A stretch of 64,000 nucleotides of DNA. Origin: Thalassolituus hydrocarboniclasticus. GTDB lineage: Bacteria > Pseudomonadota > Gammaproteobacteria > Pseudomonadales > Oceanobacteraceae. Shown piece by piece: positions 26,866 through 34,630 of this stretch. A program made the translations under genes and the position numbers. The stretch lies in contig NZ_CP054475.1 of assembly GCF_025345565.1 (NCBI RefSeq), positions 1,952,448 to 2,016,447 on the forward strand. Direction: 5' to 3'. The first letter of the stretch is position 1, and every line of letters starts with the position of its first letter. The notes beneath the pieces are model-generated. The model had not been told where the DNA came from. It ran no database searches and worked only from the letters and a program-made list of their open reading frames with translations.

Positions 26866-26893
26866 TTGGTCGGCCAGAGCAGGGCAGTATAAG
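26866..26893 (+). promoter_or_regulatory. Promoter of the TonB-dependent receptor gene
   Basis: TTGGTC and TATAAG separated by 16 bases. The transcript would have a leader of about 125 nt, in which TTGGCTGA (26898-26905) can pair with TCAGCCAA (26951-26958). No cobalamin-riboswitch core and no evident Fur or Zur box was found in the leader. Confidence 0.5.
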
Positions 26894-27023
26894 TTGATTG
26901 GCTGAAAAACAAGCAGATGAAAACCCGGATTTGTCACTCCTGTTGGGTGATCAGCCAAAATCACTACACTGAGCGCCATTGTTTTTACCGGCCAGCCCGG
27001 CCATCGCAACCGATGAGGTCATC

Positions 27024-28859
27024 ATGAACCGCACACCTTTTAAACCGGCCATTCTGGCGGCACTGATTGCTCAGATGCTTGCCAGTCAGTCTCAGGCAGC
27101 TGATACCGTCGAGCTGGATGCGCAGCGCGTTACCGGCCAGTTATTCAGCCAGAACATTGCCGAGCAGGCATTTGCGGTTGAGGTGATTGAACGCGCCGAC
27201 CTGAAATTATTACCGGTGACCAATCTGGCTGATGCGCTGGAGTGGGTGGGTGGTCTGGATGTGCGCCAGCGTGGCAGTGGTGCGCAGGTCGATCTTGGTA
27301 TCCGTGGAGCAGGTTATGAGCAGACGCTGATTCTGGTCGATGGCGTGCGCATGAATGACCCACAGACCGGCCATCATAATTTCGATCTGCCGGTTACTCT
27401 GGAAGATATTGAACGCATTGAGATCGTCCGTGGTCCCGGCGCCGGACAGTATGGCCCGAACGGTAATGCCGGGGTGATCAATCTGGTAACCCGCAAGCAG
27501 GTGGATTCTGACAATGGCCGCAGCGCGCTGTTAAAAGCCGAAGCCGGCAGCAAAGATTACGCCCGTGGCTTACTGAGTCTGGCCAAAACCCAGGGCAACT
27601 GGAGCCACTTTGCGGCGATCAGCCAGCAGGAGTCGGACACCTACATTAAGGGGGCTGATCTGGATTACATCAGCCAGCAGGGTAATTACCGTTTAGTGCA
27701 TCAGAATGATGCTCACACCACGGTGTTTGGGCTGGGCTATCTGGATCGGGGTTTTGGTGCTCAGGGCTTTTATGCCGGAGCCGACAAGCGCGCGAACGAA
27801 AACACCATTCAGCGCCACGCTTACCTTACCCACGAGCAGCGTTATTCCGCCGGTCGCAGTGTCGATGTTGCCGTTAACTGGCGCCAGCATGACGATGAAT
27901 TTTACTATCTGAACTATGCGCCTTCCGTGCATCAGACCAACGCCTGGCAGAGCCGTTTGCGTTTTCGCCTGAATGAATCACTGGCGTTGGGCTACGAGTT
28001 TAATCAGGAAGACATCGACAGCACCTCGACGCTGGGTGATCGCCATAAGCGTGAATACGGCAGTGCCTTTGCGTTTGGTCAGTACGACTTTGGCGCCGTG
28101 CAGCTGGCGGGCAGCCTGTCGTATCTCGATTATGATGGCGGCGACAGCTATACCTTACCGGTGCTGGGCCTGACCCTGCCGCTGGCGGCTGGCCAGCAAC
28201 TGTATCTGAACGCCGGCAAAAGCGTGCGTGTGCCGACCATGAATGATTTGTATCTGAATCAAAGCACCAACAAGGGTAATCCGGACCTTAAAGCAGAAGA
28301 AACCCGTAGCGCCGAGCTGGGTGCGCGCCTGAATCTGGCGGGCCTGCAAACCCGGCTGGCGGTTTTTAAACGCAATACCAGCGATGCTATTGATTACACC
28401 CAGACCGCGGCCGAAGTCGCCGATCCGGCCATTAATTACTACACCGCACGTAATATCGATGCGATTGACACCAAAGGTTACGATGTCGAGCTGGATGCCA
28501 CCGGCCTGCTGGCGGCAAGCGGTCTGCAGAAGGCAAGTCTGAGCTATACCCGCCTGATTCAGGACTTTACCAATCAGTATGAAAAGGCCCGCTACAGTAA
28601 ATCCCAGCTTGAACACCAGGTGGTTCTGGCGCTGACCTATGAGCTGCTGCCGGGGCTGAGTGCAACTTCGCTGTATAAATTCGAAGACCGCTACGACCAG
28701 AATGGCTACCGCATTTGGGACCTGGGCTTAAAGCAGCAGAATAGTGGCTGGAGCTGGGCCGTTGCGGCAACCAATGCGCTGGATGCAGACTACATTGATA
28801 GTGGAGAAATTGAAGCGCCGGGCACCGGCTATCGCTTTGAGATCAGTGCCGGTTTGTAA
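27024..28859 (+). CDS. TonB-dependent outer-membrane receptor, BtuB-like
   Basis: A 611-residue outer-membrane transporter with a signal peptide (cleavage near SQSQA-AD, residue 24). A TonB-box-like stretch follows (DTVELDAQRVTG), then the plug domain (about 50-160, with VDLGIRGAGYEQ, ILVDGVRMND and IERIEIVRGPG), and a 22-strand barrel. Its size and the short loops resemble vitamin B12 receptor BtuB and related small receptors more than siderophore receptors. The substrate cannot be told from sequence: no B12 riboswitch is present and no transporter genes are adjacent. GAGG at 27014-27017 supports the ATG at 27024, and the upstream open frame to 26979 lacks a good signal sequence. It may be energised by the TonB operon 3 kb upstream. 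Confidence 0.88.
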   Translation: MNRTPFKPAILAALIAQMLASQSQAADTVELDAQRVTGQLFSQNIAEQAFAVEVIERADLKLLPVTNLADALEWVGGLDVRQRGSGAQVDLGIRGAGYEQTLILVDGVRMNDPQTGHHNFDLPVTLEDIERIEIVRGPGAGQYGPNGNAGVINLVTRKQVDSDNGRSALLKAEAGSKDYARGLLSLAKTQGNWSHFAAISQQESDTYIKGADLDYISQQGNYRLVHQNDAHTTVFGLGYLDRGFGAQGFYAGADKRANENTIQRHAYLTHEQRYSAGRSVDVAVNWRQHDDEFYYLNYAPSVHQTNAWQSRLRFRLNESLALGYEFNQEDIDSTSTLGDRHKREYGSAFAFGQYDFGAVQLAGSLSYLDYDGGDSYTLPVLGLTLPLAAGQQLYLNAGKSVRVPTMNDLYLNQSTNKGNPDLKAEETRSAELGARLNLAGLQTRLAVFKRNTSDAIDYTQTAAEVADPAINYYTARNIDAIDTKGYDVELDATGLLAASGLQKASLSYTRLIQDFTNQYEKARYSKSQLEHQVVLALTYELLPGLSATSLYKFEDRYDQNGYRIWDLGLKQQNSGWSWAVAATNALDADYIDSGEIEAPGTGYRFEISAGL

Positions 28860-28909
28860 ATCAAATTAAGGGGCAGGCGAGTGCATGGCCCGCATAAAAT
28901 ACCGGTCAT

Positions 28910-28959
28910 AAAAAAGCCGGGGTGACTGTTCAGTATCGACAGCCACTCCGGCTTTTTTT
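28910..28959. terminator. Bidirectional terminator between receptor gene and thiI
   Basis: AAAAAGCCGG... and ...CCGGCTTTTTTT pair over a long stem (with GTGACTGT / ACAGCCAC inside), loop near 28930. A and T runs on both sides of converging genes. Confidence 0.85.
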
Positions 28960-28976
28960 ATGCGCCCAGCAGGGTT

Positions 28977-30494
28977 TTAGTCTTCGCTGCTGTCGCTGGC
29001 TTCCGCCTTATAGGCTGGCTTAACAAAGCCCGGCTCCATAAACACCGCAAAGTTACCACGCTGCTCGCTCATCAGGTGATGGGCATGAATCTTACTCATG
29101 GTGCCTTTCTGGCAGTAGAGCAGGAAGCGGGTGTCTGGCTGTTGTTTTGTCAGTTCGTTCACGCGGTTATCGAGATCAAAGAACGGAATGGTCAGCACGC
29201 TGTTGTTGGTCAGCGTCAGTGGCGCGTCGGCCGCTTCCGACGGGTGGCGGATGTCGATGATTACATCATTCAGGCCCGGAGTAGTAATAATATCGACATT
29301 CTCCAGGCCACTCTCGGCGCCATTAAGCACATCGTCGATGCGCTGGTAGGTGGCATCGGCCAGCGCCTGCTCCAGCACCGCCATATCGAACTTGGCTTCA
29401 GCTTCGGCCACTTTGCTGCGATCACCCACGGTGGTCGGATTCACTGAAATCACACCGCAGTATTCCGGCATGGTAGCCGCGAACATTTCGGTGCCGATAC
29501 GACGCGCCGTATCGATGATGTCCTGCTTATCCATAGCCGCCAGCGGGCGCAGCACCATGCGGTCGGCAACGTCATCAATCACCGCCAGATTGGTAATGGT
29601 CTGGCTGGCGACCTGAGCCACGGCTTCGCCGGTCACCAGTGCCGGCAGGTTCAGGTTTTCAGCCACGCGCGAGGCGGCGCGCAGCATCATACGCTTGAGT
29701 ACAACACCCATCTGGCCGGTATCGACATTGGTCAAAATTTCGGCCACAACCTTCTCGAACGGCACGGTAACAAACTTAACCCGGTGGCTTTCACCAAAGG
29801 TGCTCCACAGGTAATGGGAAACCTGCTTCACGCCGATTTCATGCGCGCTGCCGCCAAGGTTAAAGAAGCAAAAGTGAGTTTTCAGGCCGCGGCGGGTCAT
29901 CAGGTAACTGGCAACGGTGGAGTCAAAGCCACCGGAAATCAGGCTCAGCACTTCGCCCTGACTGCCCAGCGGATAGCCGCCCAGGCCTTTGATGGTTTGC
30001 TGCACCACCTGAACCTTGTCGTTACGCAGCTCGGCCAGCACGGTCACTTCCGGGCGGTGCAGATCAACGCGCAGCGCCTCGGTTTCTTTCAGAAAGCCGC
30101 CGCCCATATAGATTTCCGCCTGATGGGAGGTGAAATCGTGCTGCCCCGCGCGCTTGATGCGAACACAAAAGGATTTGCCGGCGACACGCTCACGGTAGGC
30201 ATCGCGTACGCGCTGATAGGCTTCGTCCAGGGTGGTGAAGGTGTATTCCGTGATTTCCAGCGCTGCCGCAATGCCTGGCGTGTGCGACAGGATCTGAATG
30301 GTCTGACGGCGCGCCGCATCGTCATCGCGGTTGACCAGAACGATCAGGCTGTCCCAGCGGTTCTGTACATCTACCGAAATGGCGTGGCGGCGGAACATGT
30401 TCTGCAGGTTCTGACGCAGAATTTTGGTCATCTGCTTGCGCACACTGGTGGATTTGATGGTGATTTCCGGGAACAGCTTGATTACGAACTTCAT
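28977..30494 (-). CDS. thiI: tRNA 4-thiouridine synthetase ThiI
   Basis: Transfers sulfur to tRNA uridine 8 and, in enterobacteria, also to ThiS for thiamine synthesis. The 505-residue protein begins MKFVIKLFPEITIKS, as E. coli ThiI does. It has a ferredoxin-like/THUMP region (about 55-165), a PP-loop ATP site SGGFDST (187-193), a conserved PEYCGV Cys, and a C-terminal rhodanese domain with the persulfide Cys461 in LLYCQKGTMS. The rhodanese domain marks the form active in thiazole synthesis. The open frame extends six codons further (30512), but the ATG at 30494 matches the family. A -10 TATAAT lies 35 bases upstream. Stand-alone gene. Confidence 0.95.
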   Translation of the reverse strand: MKFVIKLFPEITIKSTSVRKQMTKILRQNLQNMFRRHAISVDVQNRWDSLIVLVNRDDDAARRQTIQILSHTPGIAAALEITEYTFTTLDEAYQRVRDAYRERVAGKSFCVRIKRAGQHDFTSHQAEIYMGGGFLKETEALRVDLHRPEVTVLAELRNDKVQVVQQTIKGLGGYPLGSQGEVLSLISGGFDSTVASYLMTRRGLKTHFCFFNLGGSAHEIGVKQVSHYLWSTFGESHRVKFVTVPFEKVVAEILTNVDTGQMGVVLKRMMLRAASRVAENLNLPALVTGEAVAQVASQTITNLAVIDDVADRMVLRPLAAMDKQDIIDTARRIGTEMFAATMPEYCGVISVNPTTVGDRSKVAEAEAKFDMAVLEQALADATYQRIDDVLNGAESGLENVDIITTPGLNDVIIDIRHPSEAADAPLTLTNNSVLTIPFFDLDNRVNELTKQQPDTRFLLYCQKGTMSKIHAHHLMSEQRGNFAVFMEPGFVKPAYKAEASDSSED

Positions 30495-30528
30495 AAGGCG
30501 ACGGAGGGGCAATAAATTGGGGGTGCGG

Positions 30529-30534
30529 ATTATA
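30529..30534 (-). promoter_or_regulatory. -10 element for thiI
   Basis: A perfect TATAAT on the minus strand predicts a start near 30522 and a leader of about 28 nt. The -35 region is poor, so the call depends on the -10 and its position. Confidence 0.45.
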
Positions 30535-30744
30535 TCTTACTTCCGCCCACAGGGCATCCGCAGGGCGGGCCAGTGTGAATTTCGGCCGCTTTGTGCATGG
30601 CCTGGCCAAGTCCAAAGTATGAGGCTTCCGGAGGTGGCACTGCCAGATGGTGCAGGGTCATCGTAGTGTCATATTGGCTCAGCAATCTCTGTTACAGCGC
30701 CCCGCGGGTTGCGGGATCTCATCATGAAACTGAAGGAGTAGGAC

Positions 30745-31491
30745 ATGACAAAACGAATTGCACTGGTAACCGGCGGAACCGGCGGCATTGGCACCGCGAT
30801 CTGCAAGCAGCTGCATGACGATGACTACCAGGTGGTTGCCGGCTACTATCACGGCGGCAACCACGACAAAGCGCAGACTTGGCAGGATAAACTGAAAGAA
30901 GAGGGATATGACATCGCCCTGGCGTACGGCAATATCCGTGACTTCGCTTCCTGTGAAGCCTGCATTGAGGGCATCCGCAAGGACTTCGGCACCATCGATG
31001 TGCTGATTAATAACGGCGGCATCACCCGTGATACCACGCTGCGCAAGATGTCTCCGGAATACTGGCACGACGTGATCGAGACCAATCTGACCTCGGTGTT
31101 CTATATGACCCGTCTGGTGATCAATGACATGCTGGAGAAGAAATGGGGACGTATCGTCAACATCTCTTCCATTAACGGTGAGAAAGGCCAGTTCGGTCAG
31201 GCTAACTATTCTGCCGCCAAAGCGGGCATGTACGGCTTTACCAAGGCCGTTGCGCAGGAAGTTGCCAGCAAAGGCATTACGGTAAATACCGTATCGCCGG
31301 GCTATATCGCCACCAGCATGATCATGGATGTACCGGAAGAGATCCGCGAAGACATACGTAAGGGTATTCCGGTCGGCCGTTTTGGCGAGCCAGAAGATAT
31401 CGCCCGCGTGGTGAGCTTTCTGGCCGATGAAAAGGCGGGCTTTGTGACCGGTGCCAACATCTCCGCTAACGGCGGTCAGTATATGCACTGA
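30745..31491 (+). CDS. phaB: Acetoacetyl-CoA reductase (PhaB-like SDR)
   Basis: NADPH-dependent reduction of acetoacetyl-CoA to (R)-3-hydroxybutyryl-CoA, the precursor of polyhydroxybutyrate. The 248-residue short-chain dehydrogenase has GGTGGIG (10-16), NNGGITRD (89-96), and Ser142, Tyr155, Lys159. The PhaB traits, compared with FabG, are GGTGG in place of GASRG, the NNGGITRD motif and the YYHGGN cofactor loop. AAGGAG sits 9 bases upstream of the ATG. No phaA or phaC is next to it, so either PHB genes lie elsewhere or the enzyme has another role. FabG-like activity is the alternative. Confidence 0.85.
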   Translation: MTKRIALVTGGTGGIGTAICKQLHDDDYQVVAGYYHGGNHDKAQTWQDKLKEEGYDIALAYGNIRDFASCEACIEGIRKDFGTIDVLINNGGITRDTTLRKMSPEYWHDVIETNLTSVFYMTRLVINDMLEKKWGRIVNISSINGEKGQFGQANYSAAKAGMYGFTKAVAQEVASKGITVNTVSPGYIATSMIMDVPEEIREDIRKGIPVGRFGEPEDIARVVSFLADEKAGFVTGANISANGGQYMH

Positions 31492-31536
31492 ACCTGCCTG
31501 TTTCGCGCCGCATTTCATGCGGTGCATTCCGGGATT

Positions 31537-31580
31537 AAAAAAGGCGAAGCCGGGGTTACAGCTCCGGCTTCAGCTTTTTA
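31537..31580. terminator. Terminator overlapping the end of the recombinase gene
   Basis: GAAGCCGG (31546-31553) pairs with CCGGCTTC (31564-31571), with AAAAAAGGC on one side and AGCTTTTT on the other. It ends phaB on the plus strand and also contains the last seven codons and stop of the minus-strand recombinase gene, whose own transcript it can terminate. Confidence 0.75.
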
Positions 31581-32791
31581 TGGCGGGCACTGGCGTGGCG
31601 CTCACGCAGCTCGGTGTCGATGTAACGGTCGGTCGTGGCCATGCTGGCATGACCGGCGTCTTCCTTAACGTGTTCCTTGGGGCGAAATTTCACATCTTCG
31701 GAAATACCGGTGTGGCGCAGCCAGTGCACGGTGGCCACGCGTAACTCCTGCGCTTCATCTTCCAGCCCCTGACTGCGCATACGCTCAAAAGCCTGATCAA
31801 AGCAGGATTGCACCAGATAACGGATCTGACGGGTACTGGTCACCGGTCCGCGTCCTTTCAGTCGTTGCACTAGTGGTGTCTGCTCGCCGACATAGGGCAG
31901 ACGTGGCAGATTCAGATGCTCGCGGTAGCGGCGCAGCGCGGCGAGCATATCGTCAGACACCGTCACCAGGCGTGCCTTGTTGCCTTTACCGACAACCCTG
32001 AGCCACCAGTTACCATCGGCATCGGTATGAAAATCGCCCATAACCGGTGTTGAGCGTTCATCGGCCACCAGTTCGGAGATGCGCAGGTACATACCAAACA
32101 ACAGGCGCATCACAAACAGCGAGCGCTCGTGCTCGGCCGGGCTTTCTTTTGCCAGTTGCTCGACGGTTTCCAGAATGAAATCCCACTGCAGATTCGACAG
32201 GCGCCGCACCGGCTCCTGATAGGCATGACGCTGCAGAAACTTGCTCTTCTGGCGGATCAGCGCCACCGGATTGATGCGCAGGTAATCCTCCTGCAGCAGA
32301 TAATTAAAGTAGGTTGAGAGTACGGCGAACAACGCCTGCAGGCTTTTCTGTGACAGCGAAAACGCAGTGCGCGCCTGCGGGTCGGCCTTGATCGCCTGAT
32401 TCACAAAGGGGCGCCAGTCGGGATTGGCGACCCGTTCACCCTGATGGTTTTTAAAGCGCGCCACCTGTTTGCTGCCAATCCAGGCTTTGGGAGGTGACTG
32501 ACAGAAATGGATATAAGCCTCAAGGTCCTGTCGCTTAAGCTCACCCAGACCGCAGCCGCGCACCAGCCAGCACCATTGCAGCAGGCGCTCAACTTCACGG
32601 CGGTAGCTGTTGAAAGTGGCGGTACTGCCGTTGTAGCTGACCAGAAAACTGAAACTGTGCACCAGATCTTCAAAAGCACCATCAATACGCTGCAGTTCGG
32701 GATGCAGCGCCAGAATCCGGCGGGCGCTGCTCAGCGGATTGCCCAGATAATCGAGCTGGTCTATTAGTGGGGCAGGAGGGGTGTTCAGCAT
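31556..32791 (-). CDS. Lone tyrosine recombinase (phage-integrase family)
   Basis: A 411-residue site-specific recombinase. An N-terminal SAM-like DNA-binding region (about 45-180) precedes the catalytic domain with the full set of residues: Arg237 (in YLRISELVA), Lys269 (in VVGKGNKAR), His356 and Arg359 (in HWLRHTGIS), His381 (in AGHAS) and the nucleophile Tyr390 (in DRYID). It appears intact. It is longer than XerC/XerD and has no excisionase, phage or cargo genes beside it, nor an adjacent tRNA or obvious att repeats. No clear Shine-Dalgarno precedes the ATG at 32791. Just upstream (32795-32808) is a 14-base sequence that recurs in a palindrome at 37169-37192, a possible binding site. A domesticated recombinase of unknown target is the best description. 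Confidence 0.88.
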   Translation of the reverse strand: MLNTPPAPLIDQLDYLGNPLSSARRILALHPELQRIDGAFEDLVHSFSFLVSYNGSTATFNSYRREVERLLQWCWLVRGCGLGELKRQDLEAYIHFCQSPPKAWIGSKQVARFKNHQGERVANPDWRPFVNQAIKADPQARTAFSLSQKSLQALFAVLSTYFNYLLQEDYLRINPVALIRQKSKFLQRHAYQEPVRRLSNLQWDFILETVEQLAKESPAEHERSLFVMRLLFGMYLRISELVADERSTPVMGDFHTDADGNWWLRVVGKGNKARLVTVSDDMLAALRRYREHLNLPRLPYVGEQTPLVQRLKGRGPVTSTRQIRYLVQSCFDQAFERMRSQGLEDEAQELRVATVHWLRHTGISEDVKFRPKEHVKEDAGHASMATTDRYIDTELRERHASARHKKLKPEL

Positions 32792-32992
32792 GGGAATTAT
32801 CGGAAATAAGAGTTGAACAAAGAATAACGACTAATCGCGGAAGGAGCCAGTGCGCCCTTGTCTGGGCCTGAAATTGCAATCCTGATCTTAATTAATAACT
32901 TTAAGTAAATCTTATATACAATTGAAATAATAGGCTTTTTATATGATTGTTTCGTAACTTCGGGAATGGGTGAAAGAATATTAAAAAAAGAT

Positions 32993-33020
32993 GGAACCCT
33001 TTGCCGCCCTGGTTCGTGTT
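32993..33020 (+). promoter_or_regulatory. Possible ECF-sigma promoter of the lipoprotein gene
   Basis: GGAACC (32993-32998), 16 bases, then CGTGTT (33015-33020). GGAAC plus CGT with this spacing is the usual pattern for promoters of RpoE-like ECF sigma factors, and an ECF sigma gene lies 1 kb downstream. The start would be about 30 bases before the coding region. The upstream 32880-32990 is strongly AT-rich. Inference from motif and context. Confidence 0.5.
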
Positions 33021-33055
33021 ACTGCACACACGCCAACATATAAAGAGGTACTCCG

Positions 33056-33961
33056 ATGTTTCGTACTAACTGGTTACGCAATTCACTGTTTCTGGCGGTG
33101 ACGTCTGCACTGGTTGCTGGTTGTAACAGCAGCTCCTCCGGTTCAGATGCTGGCCGCCTGTCACTGAATGTGACCGATGCTCCGGTCGACTCCGCCAGCA
33201 AGGTTGTTGTCAGCTTCAGTGGTGTTGAACTGCAGTCCGGTGGCAGCCGTACCGAGATTCTGTTTGATGAGCCGCGCAGCATTGACCTGCTGGCGCTGCA
33301 GGGCAGCAACTCTGCCAGCCTGCTTGAAGGTCAGGAATTGCCAGCCGGTGAGTATCAGTGGATGCACCTGCTGGTGAATGCCGAGCAGGATAGTGTGCTG
33401 GATTCCTATATCGAATTTGAAGATGGCTCCGTGCAGGAGTTATACGTACCGAGTGGCAGCCAGACCGGCCTGAAACTGGTGCGCGGCTTTACCCTGCTGG
33501 CCGGCGGCAGTGCGGATTTCACCATCGACTTTGATCTGCGCAAGTCTGTTGTCGATCCTAAAGGCGGTCAGGGTATGCACCTTAAGCCGGCGCTGCGTCT
33601 GATTGATAACGCCCAGTCCGGCACCATTACCGGCACAGTGGCAGGCGAGCTGATTGTCAGCGCCTGCGCCGACGCCAGTCTGGATGCCGGTGCAGTGTAC
33701 GCTTTTGTCGGTAGTGACGTTGTTGCGGATGATGTGGACGGCGATGCCGGTGATCCGCTGACCTCTGCACTGGTTAATGAAAACGAAGGTGTGTACAGCT
33801 ATGAGTTAGGTTTTATGCCGGTAGGCACCTACACCCTGGCTTACACCTGTGAAGCTGCGACTGACGATGCGGAAAGCGATGATGTTATCGCCTTTGCCGA
33901 GCAGTCCAACGCTGAGGTGGTGGCTGATCAGACAACTCAGGCGGATTTTTCCGGTATCTGA
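33056..33961 (+). CDS. DUF4382-type outer-membrane lipoprotein
   Basis: A 301-residue lipoprotein: signal peptide 1-22 with lipobox LVAGC (Cys23). Asn at +2 predicts sorting to the outer membrane. A Ser/Gly linker precedes a beta-sandwich region (RLSLNVTDAPVDSASKVVVS) that matches the start of DUF4382 domains, continuing to about residue 185. A second acidic beta domain (about 190-301) contains GTVAGELIVSACAD and ends SGI. Acidic overall. AAAGAGG lies before the ATG. It is the first gene of the ECF locus and may be the regulated product. DUF4382 proteins have no agreed function. Confidence 0.82.
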   Translation: MFRTNWLRNSLFLAVTSALVAGCNSSSSGSDAGRLSLNVTDAPVDSASKVVVSFSGVELQSGGSRTEILFDEPRSIDLLALQGSNSASLLEGQELPAGEYQWMHLLVNAEQDSVLDSYIEFEDGSVQELYVPSGSQTGLKLVRGFTLLAGGSADFTIDFDLRKSVVDPKGGQGMHLKPALRLIDNAQSGTITGTVAGELIVSACADASLDAGAVYAFVGSDVVADDVDGDAGDPLTSALVNENEGVYSYELGFMPVGTYTLAYTCEAATDDAESDDVIAFAEQSNAEVVADQTTQADFSGI

Positions 33962-33966
33962 GTGAC

Positions 33967-33999
33967 AGGCACAGGCAGACACCAAGCCTGCTTGTGCCT
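33967..33999 (+). other. Hairpin between lipoprotein and ECF sigma genes
   Basis: AGGCACAGGCAG (33967-33978) pairs with CTGCTTGTGCCT (33988-33999), 12 bp with one G-T wobble, 9-base loop, six bases after the lipoprotein stop. There is no T run, so it may slow decay of the lipoprotein mRNA or give partial termination rather than a full stop. Confidence 0.6.
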
Positions 34000-34033
34000 A
34001 TTATGATTTGCCTTTGCTTCCGGAGTACCGCCG

Positions 34034-34579
34034 TTGGCGTTTTTTACCCGTTTATTCCGCCCGGCGCGTGCTTCAGAACGCCGCTTCAGTGAACTGGTCG
34101 GCCCCCACATAGAGACCATGTATCGCATGGCCTGGCATTGGACGCGTAACACTCATGACGCCGAAGATCTGGTGCAGGATGTGCTGATCCGCATTGTTAA
34201 CCGGCTTGATGAGCTGGAAGCCGCCGATAAGCCGCAGCCCTGGCTGATCCGGGTGTTGTATTATCGCTACGTTGACCTGTATCGCCGCCGCCAGCGCTCT
34301 CCGGTTCTGCCGGCGGAAGATTGTGCGGAAACAGGTTTCGCTGCAGAAGCAGAAAGCAGCGTTATGGACAAGCCAGACCGTCTGGCGCTGGCAGCGCAGC
34401 TGGAAAGGGCGCTTACCTCGCTGTCGGACGATCACCGGGATGTTGTGCTGATGCACGACCTGGAAGGATTCACCACCGCAGAGATCGCCGGGGTGTTTGG
34501 CATCAGCGAAGGTACGGTAAAATCCCGCCTGCACCGGGCGCGGGAGAAGCTGAAAGGAAAATTACATGGATCGTTTTAG
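34034..34579 (+). CDS. ECF-type RNA polymerase sigma factor
   Basis: A 181-residue extracytoplasmic-function sigma factor. Region 2 lies at about residues 20-88 (HTRN..DAEDLVQDVLIRIVNRL, the core-binding and -10 helix) and region 4 at about 122-172 (LSDDHRDVVLMHDLEGFTTAE, then ISEGTVKSRLHRAREKLK, a helix-turn-helix). The start is a TTG at 34034; GGAG 8 bases upstream decides it, and the next in-frame ATG would cut into region 2. The anti-sigma gene follows after 51 bases. With a GGAAC-type promoter in front of the lipoprotein gene it probably controls its own locus. Confidence 0.92.
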   Translation: MAFFTRLFRPARASERRFSELVGPHIETMYRMAWHWTRNTHDAEDLVQDVLIRIVNRLDELEAADKPQPWLIRVLYYRYVDLYRRRQRSPVLPAEDCAETGFAAEAESSVMDKPDRLALAAQLERALTSLSDDHRDVVLMHDLEGFTTAEIAGVFGISEGTVKSRLHRAREKLKGKLHGSF

Positions 34580-34630
34580 TCAACCCGGACGTGTTAACAG
34601 TAACTGCCAATCATCAGCGGAGTATTGTTT

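Noticed and set aside
26702-26905. 67-residue open frame across the end of the MITE-like element
   Set aside because: It spans the element boundary and contains the inverted repeat, with no ribosome site or transposase motif.
26894-27023. Cobalamin riboswitch before the BtuB-like receptor
   Set aside because: The conserved riboswitch core and its 3' segment are absent; only a simple inverted repeat is seen.
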